Program-made: the position numbers and the translations under genes
Assembly: GCA_037576195.1 (NCBI GenBank)
Contig: CM075102.1
Span: forward strand, 11,594,001-11,658,000
Reading direction: 5' to 3'
Origin: Phytoseiulus persimilis
Taxonomy: Eukaryota > Arthropoda > Arachnida > Mesostigmata > Phytoseiidae
DNA length: 64,000 nucleotides
Part shown: positions 11,611 through 23,489 of the stretch, piece by piece
Layout: each line of letters begins with the position of its first letter
How positions within the stretch are numbered: position 1 is the stretch's first letter
Notes under the pieces: generated by a model
What the model was told of the DNA's origin: nothing
What the model saw: only the letters and a program-made list of their open reading frames with translations
Databases searched by the model: none

Positions 11611-14600
11611 TCCTCCTGGATCCTTCTCGATATCCTTCTACACAGACAGAGGCTTCCCAAAGGTGTTTCCAGCGAGACCTAGTCAGAGAGCCTCTCGGAG
11701 GACGTGTGTGCGAGAAGATGCAGAGGGAGGAGAGTGCGCGCATGCGCACAACTCCAGAGGCGCAAACCCTGGTCCAGAATGTGAACTTTATAATTTTTCA
11801 ACGCGTTCCGACTTCAAAGCTCTGAGATGCAATGGAGACTCTTCGTAGCGCTCGGTGACCTCTCTCATCGGATGTGATTGTAACTTACTTTCCAATACCC
11901 CATCTACTTGAGGCCCCCGGAGTTCCCTCCGCTAGAATGGCATGGTCATCGATTTATTCAACGTCCCGGGGAATATCCCGTCGATTCGAGAATGCCCTCA
12001 TATTACACAATACCCTCAAATCAGGGCGCGTGCGGTATGAGCTGTGACTCTCAAGTAGTAGGGATATCGAGTTTCTCCTGGAGACCGTTGGGGCTTTACT
12101 CCCAGACTGGGTCGGCCTCAACGATGGGAACGAGGAGTGTCATCGTCATCATTCACGACTTCCTGATTGGGTTTCCCCAAGAAAGTGCTTCACACCCGTA
12201 GAACAAGCCAGGAGAATGTGCTCTAGGGTTTCGAACGGATTTCAGGGCACTGTTTTTGCCCAAGCAGCTGTGCTCTAGTACCTACATGGGTTCTAGATGC
12301 CCTCGGCGATGCCGAATTCTCGGACGCGGAGATGCACGAATAGCTCGTTGAGCTCAGGGTCAATGAATAGCTAAAGATTCACTTCCTGGGGGAAATCACC
12401 GACTATTGCTCAGAGTTTCTATCGTTATTAGGCTTCGAAAGACCCTCCCAGTGATGTTCCGAATCTGATTACAATAGAGAGGAATAAGTTCTACATGGTT
12501 TGTCGAGAAGTCCACAGGTCGATTTTAACCACACTCGATTTTGAAGCATTGAATCCAACCATCGCAATGAGAATTCCATCCTGCTTCTTCCTTTTTCGGA
12601 AAGTTCTGAAAAATTTGATTGTGCAACTTCCAGATCCGGTTTTGGATTCATCGATGAGTATGGGAGCGTGGGATCAGCCTTCAGGCTCTTTTTGGCGAAG
12701 CCTTGGGACTCTGATGCCGTTTTCTGAATCGTGCGGTATCCTTTTCGTGACTTGCTTCTGACCTGGACCATCCGTGGGACTTCGGCGGTGTAGAAGTTTC
12801 AACATGCGCTGCTGAGAACGACTGAGCCGTCATCCGTTGGTATCGCTCCGGAGAACGCGCCGTATCTACGTTAGAGCCCACGTCTAGGCGATTTCTGACC
12901 CTTGAAGATTTTTTATCTCTTTTTCGACGTGAAAACGTCGAAATTCCCTGTGGCTTTGGGGCACTCAGTTAGTACTCCGTGATTGATGTAACGAATTATG
13001 GGGCTCCGGTTTGTCCTCAAACTTTGCTCGCGATGAGCCGAATACGCTCCGATTTCTCGAGAGTGTCACAAGTTTACGAGAGAAGCCCCCATACAGTTCC
13101 GAAATTCACTCGAGCAATTTCAGGTGAGTCCGAGACCAATACGCGCACCCGCCGGGAAAGCTCGGAAATAGCATGAAGAACCATTTTTCGCGATTGCCGA
13201 GGAATGCAGTGGAATCAATTGTGCAAGGAAATGCACGCCCATATGAGCTCGTCTCGGAGCGACCCTGATTTCTCTTCCAGGTCGTTTAATCTATCCTTCG
13301 TAATCCTTCAAAAATTGACCGAAATTCGGGATTTGGTAGCAAAAATTGGATACGATCGGCATGTACGACGCTGCGCTGTGATTTCCACCAAGTCGCACGG
13401 TCTTAGGACGTGAACTCATATAGGACAAAAGGCAAGCAAACCGATGAGTAACGAAAAATTGAATCTCGAGGCCATCCGAATTACGAGGCTTAACTGCCTG
13501 AGCATGAGATCGATGATTGGACAACGAGGTTTCTGCTCGGACGATGGGGAGCAATTGATCTCGTGCGAGAGACCTCGGAGTTTCGCTGTCTATATTGGGA
13601 TGGCGCGCCCCAGTGACCTCAAGAAGTGCTCGGGCAAAGCGGAGAGCTGAAAGCTTGGGGGCCAACGAAGGACCCGAAGAAGGTTCGAAAGGATCGGTCC
13701 TGGAATCGCCCTCTCGAGTCTGAAAGGGAAACCGTGACTCATCGTAACTCAGCTCACCGAGGACAACACAGCGAATACTCCACGTTTTCACGCGAAACAA
13801 GCGGTAGATTGAGATACTACCATTTGCGCGAGCTCAGCATCACCGTCTCACTGCCGGCCGCCGACGGTCAGAGCCGTCGTTGTGGAGGGTTTCAAGGGGC
13901 TGAACAGCTCGATGAGATTGCGGCTGGCCGAGAGTTCAAACACTTGAGGGATCCCTGCGTCCCCACGTGAACCTGCGTGAAGTTTTTCACTGCGGAACCC
14001 CGGTTTCCAGTTCAAGTTTTTTTTTTTTTAAAATAAACCAAGGGGGAGAACGTCTGATGCAGACCGGGTCACATTCCCGCCCTGTATTTTAGGTTCCGCA
14101 CACCCACCAAAATACCTAGTGTCCCTCCAACCTTCACTATTTGGGTGAAGGTCCGCCCTCCATGGCTACGTCCAAAGATGCCTACTCCAGATATCATTCA
14201 ACCCTTGGAGACCTGGGGCGAATCGGATTCATCTCGTCGCAGAAATGACCGCGTGATGTTCTCGTGCGTTTCGAACCCACTCCCAGGTTTCTTTATTGTG
14301 GTTATGAAGGCTTCGTATATTTACATACAATACAAATACCTCGACCGGAATCCAGAAGCTGATCCAGCTGATCTCACTGGAGTAGTACTTCAAATCCTGT
14401 CTGTATGAAAAGTTCCCGATGAATAGTTTCTCCGACAGCGAAAATTCAAGAATTATAACTCAGTCGAAGCGCGGAATCAGCGTTGGGGCCTCGATGTGAT
14501 GATCCAAGGTCAGGAGGACAGTCTTTAGGCAGTTGCGGAAATGAGATTCACGGATTCTCGACTTCCTCTATTCGGCCGCAGAGAAGTAGAAGTCCTGCAC

Positions 14601-14869
14601 TGTGCAGTTCGCGGACGATGGAGGCTTATTTCTCCGAAGAGCAATACAGCATTTGGGATTGCTGTCTTCTTCGCAGCGTTCGAAGGGTACATCGCTCCCA
14701 ATCTGGTATCTCCCTATGCCATATAGGAGGCTCAGTTTCTGCCGATATAGTATTTCTTTCTGGAGCGCAGACGAGAGATCGCTGGTTGTTGGAATAGCTT
14801 GAATGTTCAGATGCTCACTGCGTTCGAAGCTGGATTGAAACGCAGAATCCATGACCTCGGACACGAAGG
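11611..14869. other. Intergenic; no gene recognised
   Basis: Contains the 5' side of the sarcoglycan gene and the 3' side of TMX3 (both minus strand). Frames of up to 169 codons (13,291-13,800, minus) have no recognisable domain. A short inverted repeat lies near 12,926 (TCGACGTGAAAACGTCGA) and a poly-T tract near 14,018. No transposon ends, tandem arrays or RNA genes were found. Confidence 0.4.
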
Positions 14870-16889
14870 CTAATCTGTTTTTTCATGATCGTCGTCCTCC
14901 TCCAGCTCCTCGTCGTCGTCATCCGATGACTCAAGGAAATCGGAGCAACAAGTCAAGTATACGATGGCGCAGAAGAACGCCGCCGGGATCAGGAATATCA
15001 CGAATGTCAGAACCGGTGATGAACGGTACATGTTCTTGAGATTCTGGGTCATCTCGAAGTACGACCTGTGAAGGGATGAAGCTCCGTTGAGGGAGATGAA
15101 ATCTCGGAGGTTCTGCAACCGCCTCGAAGAAGAAACTCGGTCCATGGAACGAACCTGTATATCCGGTAGGGCAGGGTGTTCCCGCCGAAACTGGGCGGCA
15201 AGGGATCTGCTCTGCTGATCCCGTCCAGAAGCTTAATGATGTCCTCCGGGTTATCCGGTGAAGTGCTCAGATAGTACTTGTAGGTTTCCGGGTCGACGAC
15301 GATGACTGACGGCAATCGTAGCTCGGTCATTGCGATCGAATAGGGGATCTCCGTCGAGGGGAACCATCCGAACAGGAATTTGCTGCGAAGGAACAGATCA
15401 AAAATCGCGAAAACCTCGCGAGAACTCGAAGCTCTCCTCAAACACTCTGGATCTCTATTGCCCAACATTGGATCGATCGAATGCCGACTCACTCGTGGTA
15501 AATCTCTCTGGTGTTCACAGCCAGAGCTTCGAGCATATCGCGAACTTCTTCCATTTTCAAGGTCTCCAGCTTCCCAATCTGATTCTCGACGAGGACTGCT
15601 GCGACAAGCATTTTGCGAGTTGCAAGAACCTGTCGGAAATTCGCGTACGTCAGTCTTTGAAACGCCGAGAAGCGCTCGGAAATGATGAATTGATCCAAGA
15701 GCTCATATTTCTCCGCTGTAACAGGTGGGTCTCAGATTATGAATCGTTCTATCCGTGCAAGCACATGATCAGCTTGCGGCAGCTCTCGAGCATCAGCGGT
15801 TCTGAATAAGAGACTTCTACGACAGAGCTCGGTCAGCGTCTGGCGGTATCTGCCTCAGAATGCGTTTGCTTGATGAAAAAGGGGGCGCAATGGTACTCAC
15901 TGTCATAGGGCAGGAACGTTCCATCTTTGTGAACGTAGATCCAGCTGTGGTCCTTGGATTCATCGACGCAATGAATCGGAACATCGATGAAATAGTTATA
16001 AGCGTGCATGTGTTCTGCGTGCTGCGTGAAGTTCTTGACGAGCTCATCAGCGTCTCCGTGTCCGTTCGGATGCGTCGCCAGGACGAAACTAGCCTGATGG
16101 AGCGACGCTTCATCAGCGGGTAAACTTGAATCCAATTCTCCACGAAAATGGTCATTCTAGCCGCAGACCGGGAGGGAATAATTCTCCAATCCATCCGTCT
16201 CGAGTAGCTGAGTGTCTATTCGTCGCGTCAACGGCAAGGGAGGTCCACGAACCTGACGGTTGTCCCGGTGGTCCAGATCCAGGATTTTTCTCATTTCCTC
16301 ACATTTGCTGACTTTCTTCACTGCAGGGCCATGGACTCTACGCACAAATTCCAGGATAGGACTGAGCGAACGTTCTCCTTGGAAATCAACCACCTTGTCT
16401 TTTGTTATGCTGGGGTGAAGAAGAATCGAAGATCAGAAATTTGAGATGCGTCAAGTCAATCGTAGTCGCGGGAGAGAGCGCGAGAAAGGAAGAGAACTCA
16501 CTAAAGAATTGTTGGGAATCCTCCTACGCGGAAGTGTTGCGCGATGGACGTGTATTTATTGCAATCGAGTCTAGCGACCCGAATCTCGGTATTGACCAAC
16601 TTCTGGGCTACCTGACTCCAAACGGGTTCGAGCCTTTTGCAGTGGTTGCACCATGGAGCGTAGAACTGCAAGGGGAGGAGTGAGTCGGTGACCTTAGCTC
16701 AAGATCAAGGAATGGAATGGATGAGAACGTGTCAATCAATCAATCGCTGATCCCGCACCCAACTCACCTTGACGAGCCATACGTCCTTGTCTTTGTACTC
16801 AAGGAATCTATCGCTCAACTCAAGAATACGAGCCGCACCACAGATCGATGCTAGTTGAACAAGATACAAATAGAGCACGACACAGAAAA
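14870..16889 (-). CDS. TMX3: TMX3, ER membrane thioredoxin-related disulfide isomerase (first exon not located)
   Basis: TMX3 is a type-I ER membrane protein of the PDI family that catalyses thiol-disulfide exchange in the lumen. Exons in coding order: 16768-16889, 16502-16665, 16253-16409, 15901-16093, 15493-15715, 15155-15382 and 14870-15065. All are GT-AG and phase-consistent, giving about 428 residues (human 454). The first listed exon begins after a clear acceptor and ends the signal peptide. The initiator exon upstream was not found, so the N-terminus is incomplete. The thioredoxin domain has FYAPWCNHCKRLEPVW; the active site is CNHC rather than the more usual CGHC. FPTILY supplies the cis-proline loop. 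Two redox-inactive thioredoxin-like regions follow (VVDFQGERSLSPILEFVRRV; SERFSAFQRL; ELRLPSVIVVD). A transmembrane helix (PVLTFVIFLIPAAFFCAIVY) precedes a strongly acidic tail ending EKTD. The canonical KKxx retrieval signal of vertebrate TMX3 is not visible. Confidence 0.93.
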
Positions 16890-18447
16890 CTGGAAAGAAA
16901 CAGGATGCCTCACTGCCTCGTTCCAAGCCACCTAAGAGCCCAGAGGTTTCCGTGTCGAGGAGCGCCCAGGCTCGTCTCGACAACCCCAGTACCCCATCTC
17001 CGCCGGCGAATCTAAATTTCATGCGCAATCTACAGCTTTCTCGACAAGCTTACGGATGCTGAGGACCGAATCGGGGATGCCTGTCTAGTCGAAGAGTTCT
17101 TCGTGGAGGAAAATCTGTCTTGAAGAAAGGGCTTCCTCAATTCAGCTGTGATCGAGCGAGTCGGCTTCGATTCCGAATCTTACATAGATACAATTCCCGT
17201 TCGATAAAAGGTGAAGGTTCGACCGTTATAGAGGGAAACGAATCGATTCCGCCCAACAAGATACTGCCGAAAACCCTTGTTGCCACTCGCGGACGGCCGT
17301 TGAGGTCGAGAGCTTCGGGGAAACACGTAGAGCATCCTAGGGGGCCGACCCGCTGATAAATCTGAAGGCTACGAACTAGGATGATACACCAGGGAGTCAG
17401 CAGTGATCCGACGCCCTCTGACTCTCGCGGTGAGAGCCCATCTATAGGAGAGTCGGGGAGTGCGCACTTGACGTTACCGAATCTTTAAGCGTTGAACGGT
17501 TCCTTGTTCCTCCCCGCAGATCACGGAAAATCCGAGTCAGGAAAAAAGTGGATGGTATACGAAACGCCGCTCACCTCCGCGCACAGTTGGAGACATGCTG
17601 AGTTTGAGTCGGTTTGTTGAGAGCTAGGCTTTATCTTACAACATCTTTCCTCCCGCGCTTCGCCCGTGCAGCTATGGAACGATTGACAGTCGCGAGCTGA
17701 ATGTCTTCACTGCACGGAGAGCCCTGTGCTCTCCTCGCATTGCATCTGTGATCGTGGGCGAGTGTCAGTGAAAGCTGCTGTGTATGTAGGAAGTTCCTCC
17801 TCTCCTTGATGTTACCTGTTTTGAAAATTTGGCGCCACGGGTGAAGGAGAGACCCAAACTTGCAAGCGTATCCGAAGCACTTCCATGAGTGCGATGTTGA
17901 ACTCGAGATCTATTATCGCATCCGCATCACTCACAGCGTGGTTGGAAATCGGGAAATCGGAGGCGACGACACTCAGGAACTCATTCTGCGTGAATTCATG
18001 GTCACGGGGCTCTGATGGTGGCTCAGTTCGTGCCCCGTGGAGGATGCATGAGAACCATTCCACCGGCGAAACGATGGAATTCTCGATGCGATCCCAACAT
18101 AGATTGCGGAACGAGAAGAGGACTGGTTGCCTGATGCGTGGGACTGCACGAGAACCTCGAAAATTCGGAGCGCATCATGAGCAATCAAGGAAGAGTGAGC
18201 AAGTACCCGCGAGGCGCCCAGTCCAGGATTCCCGCGGCGAACGATACTCAGTGAGTGGGTGACTGCATTCGGTGTTTCGGGTTCGCTCTGAATCTCAGTC
18301 ACTTCGGGACGACTACTGATGACCTGACTGTGAGAACCCTCCCTCACTGCGTATGTCTAGGATTAGTCGCGCTGCTCCATCGAGGATTGGCAGTGGTCGC
18401 TCCAACAGAGAGGAATCCGGCTGCGAAAGTCGCTTGCGAAACTTAAA
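16890..18447. other. Interval between divergent TMX3 and TAX1BP3
   Basis: The two flanking genes are transcribed away from each other, so their promoters lie here. It probably also holds TMX3's first exon, since a minus-strand donor-like GTAAGC lies near 17,050. An 83-codon minus-strand frame at 17,812-18,063 and a 125-codon plus-strand frame at 17,885-18,262 overlap; neither is recognisable. Confidence 0.4.
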
Positions 18448-19077
18448 ATGGCATTCAACCACGAAGCCGGCACCGCTATTGAATGTCTCAGCGTGAGTAT
18501 TCCCTTTGGGTGCCTCTCCAGTGAGACCGTTCTGGGCGCATCACGACGACACCAGCGGTATTTGGTCGGCGAATGCAGTCGCGAGCCCGATTTTCTATCC
18601 GCAGATCCCTATAAAACTCGCGAAGGAAGTTATTATCGATGCCGAAGGCCGTGAGATAATGCGATGTGGATTCAGAATAGGAGGCGGCATCGACCAAGAT
18701 TTCACTAAGAGTCCACAAGGATACACTGACAACGTGAGTTATGAGTTTCGAACAACTTGGTGCTCCACGAACGCTTCGATATTCTCGCAGTTATGGTTCT
18801 TTATATCGAACACACAGCCATCTCAGTAGTCTGAGACGATCGAAGATTTGGTGAGCATTCGAATAATAATTGATTACTCTCCCCCCAGGGTGTGTATGTG
18901 ACTGAGGTGTACGATGATTCCCCGGCTCAGCATTGTGGATTGAAGCAGCATGACAAGATACTCCAGGTCAATGGGCACGATTTCACTATGGTGACTCACC
19001 GGAAAGCCGTGGAATACATCAGCCGTAACTCTGTTCTAAACATGCTGATCGCGCGGAAAGGAGTGACTCACTCTTAG
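18448..19077 (+). CDS. TAX1BP3: TAX1BP3 / TIP-1, single-PDZ adaptor (3 exons)
   Basis: TIP-1 is a small protein made almost entirely of one PDZ domain. It binds C-terminal peptides (for example of beta-catenin, Rhotekin or Kir channels) and acts as a competitor of PDZ scaffolds. Exons are 18448-18492, 18605-18733 and 18889-19077, all phase 0 with GT-AG introns, giving 120 residues (human 124). The carboxylate-binding loop region reads CGFRIGGGIDQDF, matching GFSIGGGIDQD of the human protein. It is followed by GVYVTEVYDDSPAQHCGL, KILQVNGHDFTMVTHRKAVEY and a last strand LNMLIARK. The TMVTH motif is characteristic of TIP-1. The Met at 18448 (MAFNHEAG) gives the expected short N-terminal extension. 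The protein ends soon after the PDZ (GVTHS). Confidence 0.95.
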
Positions 19078-19761
19078 GTCGTTGGGGGGTTGGCAGGATT
19101 TATTTCAGTCGTGTCACAAGTTATTCTAGAGCTAGGCCATGACGGGGACAAGAGGATGAATGAGCTGTTTCAAAGCAGGAGACTCCGATACTTCTGTGGA
19201 GGGTGCACTTCAGTTGTGATATTCGCAATATTTAACCAATTGTGACTCGATGTTAGGGTTTCCGATTGAAGCTAGGAAACCAATGGTTGTGGGTGTGCAG
19301 CACACCGTTCCCAGAGTGAGGCCGACAGCTTCATCCCAAGAGTTGCGAGAATTCCGGAAGCTTTATAACCATTCACTTCTCGTGTTTGGGACTGGAATCT
19401 CGAAGGAACTCACGACCGTGCCTCGTTCAAGGGAGAAAGAAATTCAAAAACTTGCATGAATTGACGAAGTTCAGAGGAAGTCTCCCCGGGCGCTACCCGA
19501 TGAGCCAGGAACATCGGGAGAGGGAGGTCACAATAATTGCAAGGTACTAAATTTTACACGGATTTCACTCGTATGTTTCTGCATCAACGTTTTGCTCGGA
19601 AGCATTCATATCCGGAATATCAACGTTTCGTGCCATATTTTGACGATATCGTAGAGCCCTGAAGGCTTGGAAGACACTGGATATTTCAACGCTCAGAAGA
19701 CACAGCGGTTTGGCTGTGAGCGGAATGTTTTGACAAATTTGTACGTCGACGTATGAGTATA
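19078..19761. other. 3' flank of TAX1BP3; no gene
   Basis: No canonical AATAAA was seen close to the stop. A 69-codon plus frame at 19,250-19,459 is unrecognised. The stretch ends at the TA target site of the adjoining MITE. Confidence 0.35.
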
Positions 19762-20133
19762 CAGGGTGGTCAACGTAAGTCGAGAATTTTCTTACCCTTC
19801 CTTCTTTTGGTCATATTTCGATTCTCGCCATTTCTCCAGCGAATGAGGAGCATCCTTTGCTGCATCCAAAGAAATGGTGACGAACTGGATCGGTTCACTT
19901 AAGACGTTTCACGGGCAGTTTTTTGAAAATGTTTGAGAAAACAAATTGGCATTTTTCGCGGCTCTCCAGAAAAGTGACTTCCCCACCGATTGACGCCAAT
20001 CAAGCTGGGAAAGGTGCGATGTCCTTTCAGCTATCGATCAAAACAAAGATTTTCAGAATCGAACCATTTTTGACCGAGTTATGATCAAAAGAAGGAAGGG
20101 TAAGGAAATTACCGACTTACGTTGACCACCCCG
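19762..20133. mobile_element. Tc1/mariner-like MITE with about 50-bp inverted repeats
   Basis: A 372-bp element is bounded by TA dinucleotides (19,760-61 and 20,134-35). It starts CAGGGTGGTCAACGTAAGTC and ends with the near-perfect reverse complement, GACTTACGTTGACCACCCCG with one extra base between the matching blocks. The arms stay complementary for about 50 bp, through the blocks TTACCCTTCC and TTCTTTTG. There is no transposase. The same terminus (GGGTGGTCA.CGTAAGTCGGGAA) recurs at 32,352 and 61,867, defining a local family. TA flanks fit a Tc1/mariner-type mechanism. Confidence 0.85.
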
Positions 20134-20139
20134 TACATC

Positions 20140-20321
20140 TTTTCCGGAGTACGGAAAATGAATTCCCGTGCTAGCGAATTTATTATCCGTACCAGCCCAG
20201 TACGCAAATTCATTTCCCGTGCTATCCCAGTACGTAAATAAATTTTCCGTACCAGCTCAGTACGTGAATCCATTTTCCGTGAAGGGGCGGTATGAAATTC
20301 CATTTTCCGTACTCCGGAAAA
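20140..20321. repeat. Palindromic repeat island with about 30-bp internal tandem units
   Basis: The left arm TTTTCCGGAGTACGGAAAAT at 20,140 is repeated in inverted orientation at 20,302-20,321, and the match extends inward by about six bases. Between them, four to five degenerate units of about 30 bp carry ATTTTCCGTACC-AGCYCAGTACG, so CCGTAC/GTACGG boxes recur throughout. It starts only 6 bp after the adjacent MITE. It may be a separate small non-autonomous element or a decayed satellite island. No target duplication was found. Confidence 0.65.
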
Positions 20322-20800
20322 TTATGTCTACACATTGGCACTTGTTCTCGAGCGATTTCTGCTCAAGTTCACGGAAGCCATGTTATGGCCGCTGAGAAAC
20401 ATGGAAAGCTTTGAGGAACGCTTGATTAGAGCGACAACGTCTCCGTCCCAAGGTCGTCGACCCACCGAACTCACAATCCATGTCATCCAGATCCCAAGTT
20501 ATTGATGAGGAGTTTCCAGTTGAACTCGACGAAGAAAACCCACATTGTAGGATCGATTCAGTCGCCACATACCACTGCTTTAGCAACGCGAGAACACGCG
20601 GAGTCCGCTCGCAGTCTCGAATCGATTCGTGATCAAGGATTGGTTTGAGGCCTCAACGTTAGTTGCACGTAGTCTTCTCCGACCGCCGCAGTATTCACCA
20701 CCACAGTATTGGGAGCAGTTCGGCAGTTGGGATGATCGCTTTCGAACAAAGATTGTTTTGGAAAAAGCAGGAGACGAGAGTTTCCGTTAATAAATTATGA
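20322..20800. other. No gene recognised
   Basis: A 67-codon minus-strand frame (20,383-20,586) rich in Ser and Gly is unsupported. This is the immediate 3' flank of FARSA. Confidence 0.35.
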
Positions 20801-20802
20801 AA

Positions 20803-20808
20803 TTTATT
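20803..20808 (-). terminator. Polyadenylation signal of FARSA
   Basis: AATAAA on the minus strand, only about 12 nt downstream of the FARSA stop codon. This implies a very short 3' UTR. Confidence 0.6.
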
Positions 20809-20820
20809 GAGGAATTTCGT

Positions 20821-22995
20821 TCATTCCTTGTCTAGTCGACAGATGGGATTGTTATAAACCATCTGCAAGTCCACTTTGTGACCCACAAGGTCCCTAATAT
20901 TGTCGATGCCGTACTTGATCATTGTGGGACGCTCCAACGACAATCCCCACGCGATCACCTGAATGAACAACGGATCGTATAATTTAGATCAGCAATGGCA
21001 CAGCTCTGATGAACGATGAACTCCCGATGGAGATTCGTTCCCAACGCCGCCTCTCTTAATCGTACCTTGACGTCGTCCGGCAAACCCATTGGAAGTAACA
21101 TTTCGGGACGGAACATCCCGCTATTCCCAACCTCCACCCATTTTTGGAGGCCTTCATGATAAGAGAAGATCTCCATGGAGGGTTCAGTGTACGGATTGTA
21201 AGCAGGTTTGAAACGAAGCTTCTTGATACCTGAAAACCGAAAAGTCGTTCCCCTTTGGTATTCCCCACTGAAATTGAAGCCGAAGTCTTCGTAATGGATG
21301 GTTTCCCGCCCACGCACCGAGTTTATCGAAGAACGCTTTGATGACTCCCATCAGATTGCCGAGTGTCAGGTTCCTGTCAGCCACTACTCCTTCAATCTGG
21401 TGGAACTCAGCGAGGTGGGTTGCGTCCAAGGTCTCGTTGCGGAAAACGCGGTCGATACTGAAGAATTTTGAAGGCTTGAAACCTTCCTTCGCTAGCTTGT
21501 AGAGCATACGGGCAGAAACCGCCGTTGTGTGAGTCCGGAGCAGATTCTTCTCGGCTTCCGAATACTGCCAGTCGTAGTTGTAGCCTATCGAGTCGTACCC
21601 GCCTTTCGAGTGGGTTTTGCGCACAATCTCCGCGTAATCTCTCGGGAAATTCGTGCATGTAGCGGGATCTGCGGGTATTGAGGCAAAAACTGTTTAGTAC
21701 GACTCGGTCCGTTGTGTGAATCGGGATCGGATCTTTCCCGATTGAGAGAATCACGAACCTGATATGAAGAATGTGTCGTGTGCGTCTCTTGCAGGATGCT
21801 GCTGAGGTTGGAAGAGGGCATCGAAGTTCCAGAACGAAGACTCTACGAAACGGTTCGTTGGCATTTCGGTGAATCCCATCTCAAGAAAAATCTGGCGGAA
21901 TTCCGCCCGCACTTTCAGAAGAGGGTGAAGATGTCCTCTATCGGGTTGGATGCCCATGGCGTTGAAATTGTACTCTTTGAAAGACTTCGTTTCCCAATCT
22001 CCTGAAGCAATCATCTCGGCGGTCAAATCCGTTTCCTGTTTCTCGAGTTCAAGCTTGAAATTTGAACCCTTCTTCAGAACGTATATCTTCACTTGAACTT
22101 CTTGGACCAGCTTCCGCTTCCTCAAATCATTCAGTTTCCCTGCGTCGATCTTCACCGTTCCTGTGGGAGGAATCTTGAGCTCGAATACCCGGCAGTGTTG
22201 CCCTTGCTCGATGTTCCCATGAACTCGCTCGGTAAAAAACTGGTGAGATAGAAAAGCAAGCTCTTCAACATCTTCAAGTATTCCTACCCTCCTGGATCAA
22301 GTTGAGCAATGCCTTCACTTCATCGTCGACTCTTTCCACCTTTCTCAAAACTCTAGGACCCTCTGGGTGGCTCTTGTCAAGGGTGATCCAACCATTGGAC
22401 ATCGCCTTGCTGAAACCCACTTTACCGCTAGCACCGACAATTTTCTGAAACAGGCAGAATTTGAATGAGATTCTCAAGTCGTGATCGTTCTGGTGTTATG
22501 ACGATGTCTCTCCAGAGCGACTTTGCAGTGATGGCCTACCATGAGATCGGGCTGCTTGATTCCCCCATCGAGCGGCACGGCGTTGAATACTGCCGCCTCA
22601 TGGCTCCCCTTCTCCGCGATTTGTTTCCCTTCCGCAGTGAGCTCAAAAGTCTTATCTGTCTTCAGCTCCGCTTCGATGATCTGTATGGCGTAGATAGGTC
22701 TCACTCATTGCATATTCGAAAACTGGATGTTGCAATTCTATCCAACACGGAATACAGATGGGATGAATCAGGCTGAAACTCAGGCGGTTCCGAACCGGTG
22801 GATGGTTTCTAAAGGAACGGTTCGAGAAGTTCCACGTCCACCTCCAAAGAAACTGACCTCAGGGAAGCATAGTATACTTTTCACTGCGCCGACGATCTTT
22901 TGGTGATCTTGATTCAGCAACTTCGCAGCTTCAATCGACGTCAGCTCTCCTTTCTCGCCAATAGTGGCGAGAACATCTTTAACCAAAGTTGCCAT
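20821..22995 (-). CDS. FARSA: Phenylalanyl-tRNA synthetase alpha subunit, cytosolic (7 exons)
   Basis: FARSA is the catalytic alpha subunit of the cytosolic alpha2beta2 enzyme that charges tRNA-Phe. Exons in coding order: 22858-22995, 22540-22680, 22288-22444, 21759-22160, 21318-21668, 21066-21229 and 20821-20958. All introns are GT-AG with consistent phases, giving 496 residues (human 508). The N-terminal winged-helix DNA-binding-like region includes [29 protein letters not shown] and [14 protein letters not shown]. The class-II catalytic core carries [66 protein letters not shown] (motif 2), [19 protein letters not shown], and near the C-terminus the motif 3 stretch [19 protein letters not shown]. 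Start chosen at the ATG for MATLVKDV, which aligns with the human N-terminus; another in-frame Met 14 codons upstream is possible. Confidence 0.97.
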
Positions 22996-23489
22996 CGCCG
23001 GTACTCCTTGTGTGTCTGTACCAGCGATGTGTTCCATAAGAGCAACAGTGCTCTTCGCGCTACATGGAGTCGACGCGGAATAATTTCGAAAACTGTTCTA
23101 GAGGGATTCTGCAATCTTCGTCGGATCGCGCTCGCCATGGGTGCTGTATGGGGTTTGCCCGTATCCGCTCCTAAGTATCACTCTCCGTCCATTGGTCACC
23201 CGATTGTTCTTCCCGTAGATTCACTCTAGTTCGAGTCCGGGTCCGTTGCTGGACCCGTCCGTCGAAATGCTGGTGCGACCTAACTCGGAATGTTGGGCGC
23301 AAAACCATGAGCATCTGCGCACCATTGGAATGCCATAAGGCCGAGTGAGAGCTGTCGTATGACAACGCACCGAAAGTTCAACGCCAACTCGATCATATGG
23401 AAGAAGCCTGTCATCAGGACACCCTGCTGAAGAATACGAGGAACCCGAAATCGACACCCAACGCTGCTTGTTGCTCAATTTCGCTTATG
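22996..23489. other. 5' flank of FARSA; no gene
   Basis: Lies between the FARSA start (minus) and the edge of the RdRP duplication unit. Short frames only. FARSA and RdRP copy 1 are divergent, so regulatory sequence for FARSA is expected here, but no element can be named. Confidence 0.35.

Noticed and set aside
13291-13800. 169-codon minus-strand frame between the sarcoglycan and TMX3 genes
   Set aside because: Composition looks random, there is no domain and plus-strand frames overlap. Not supported as a gene.
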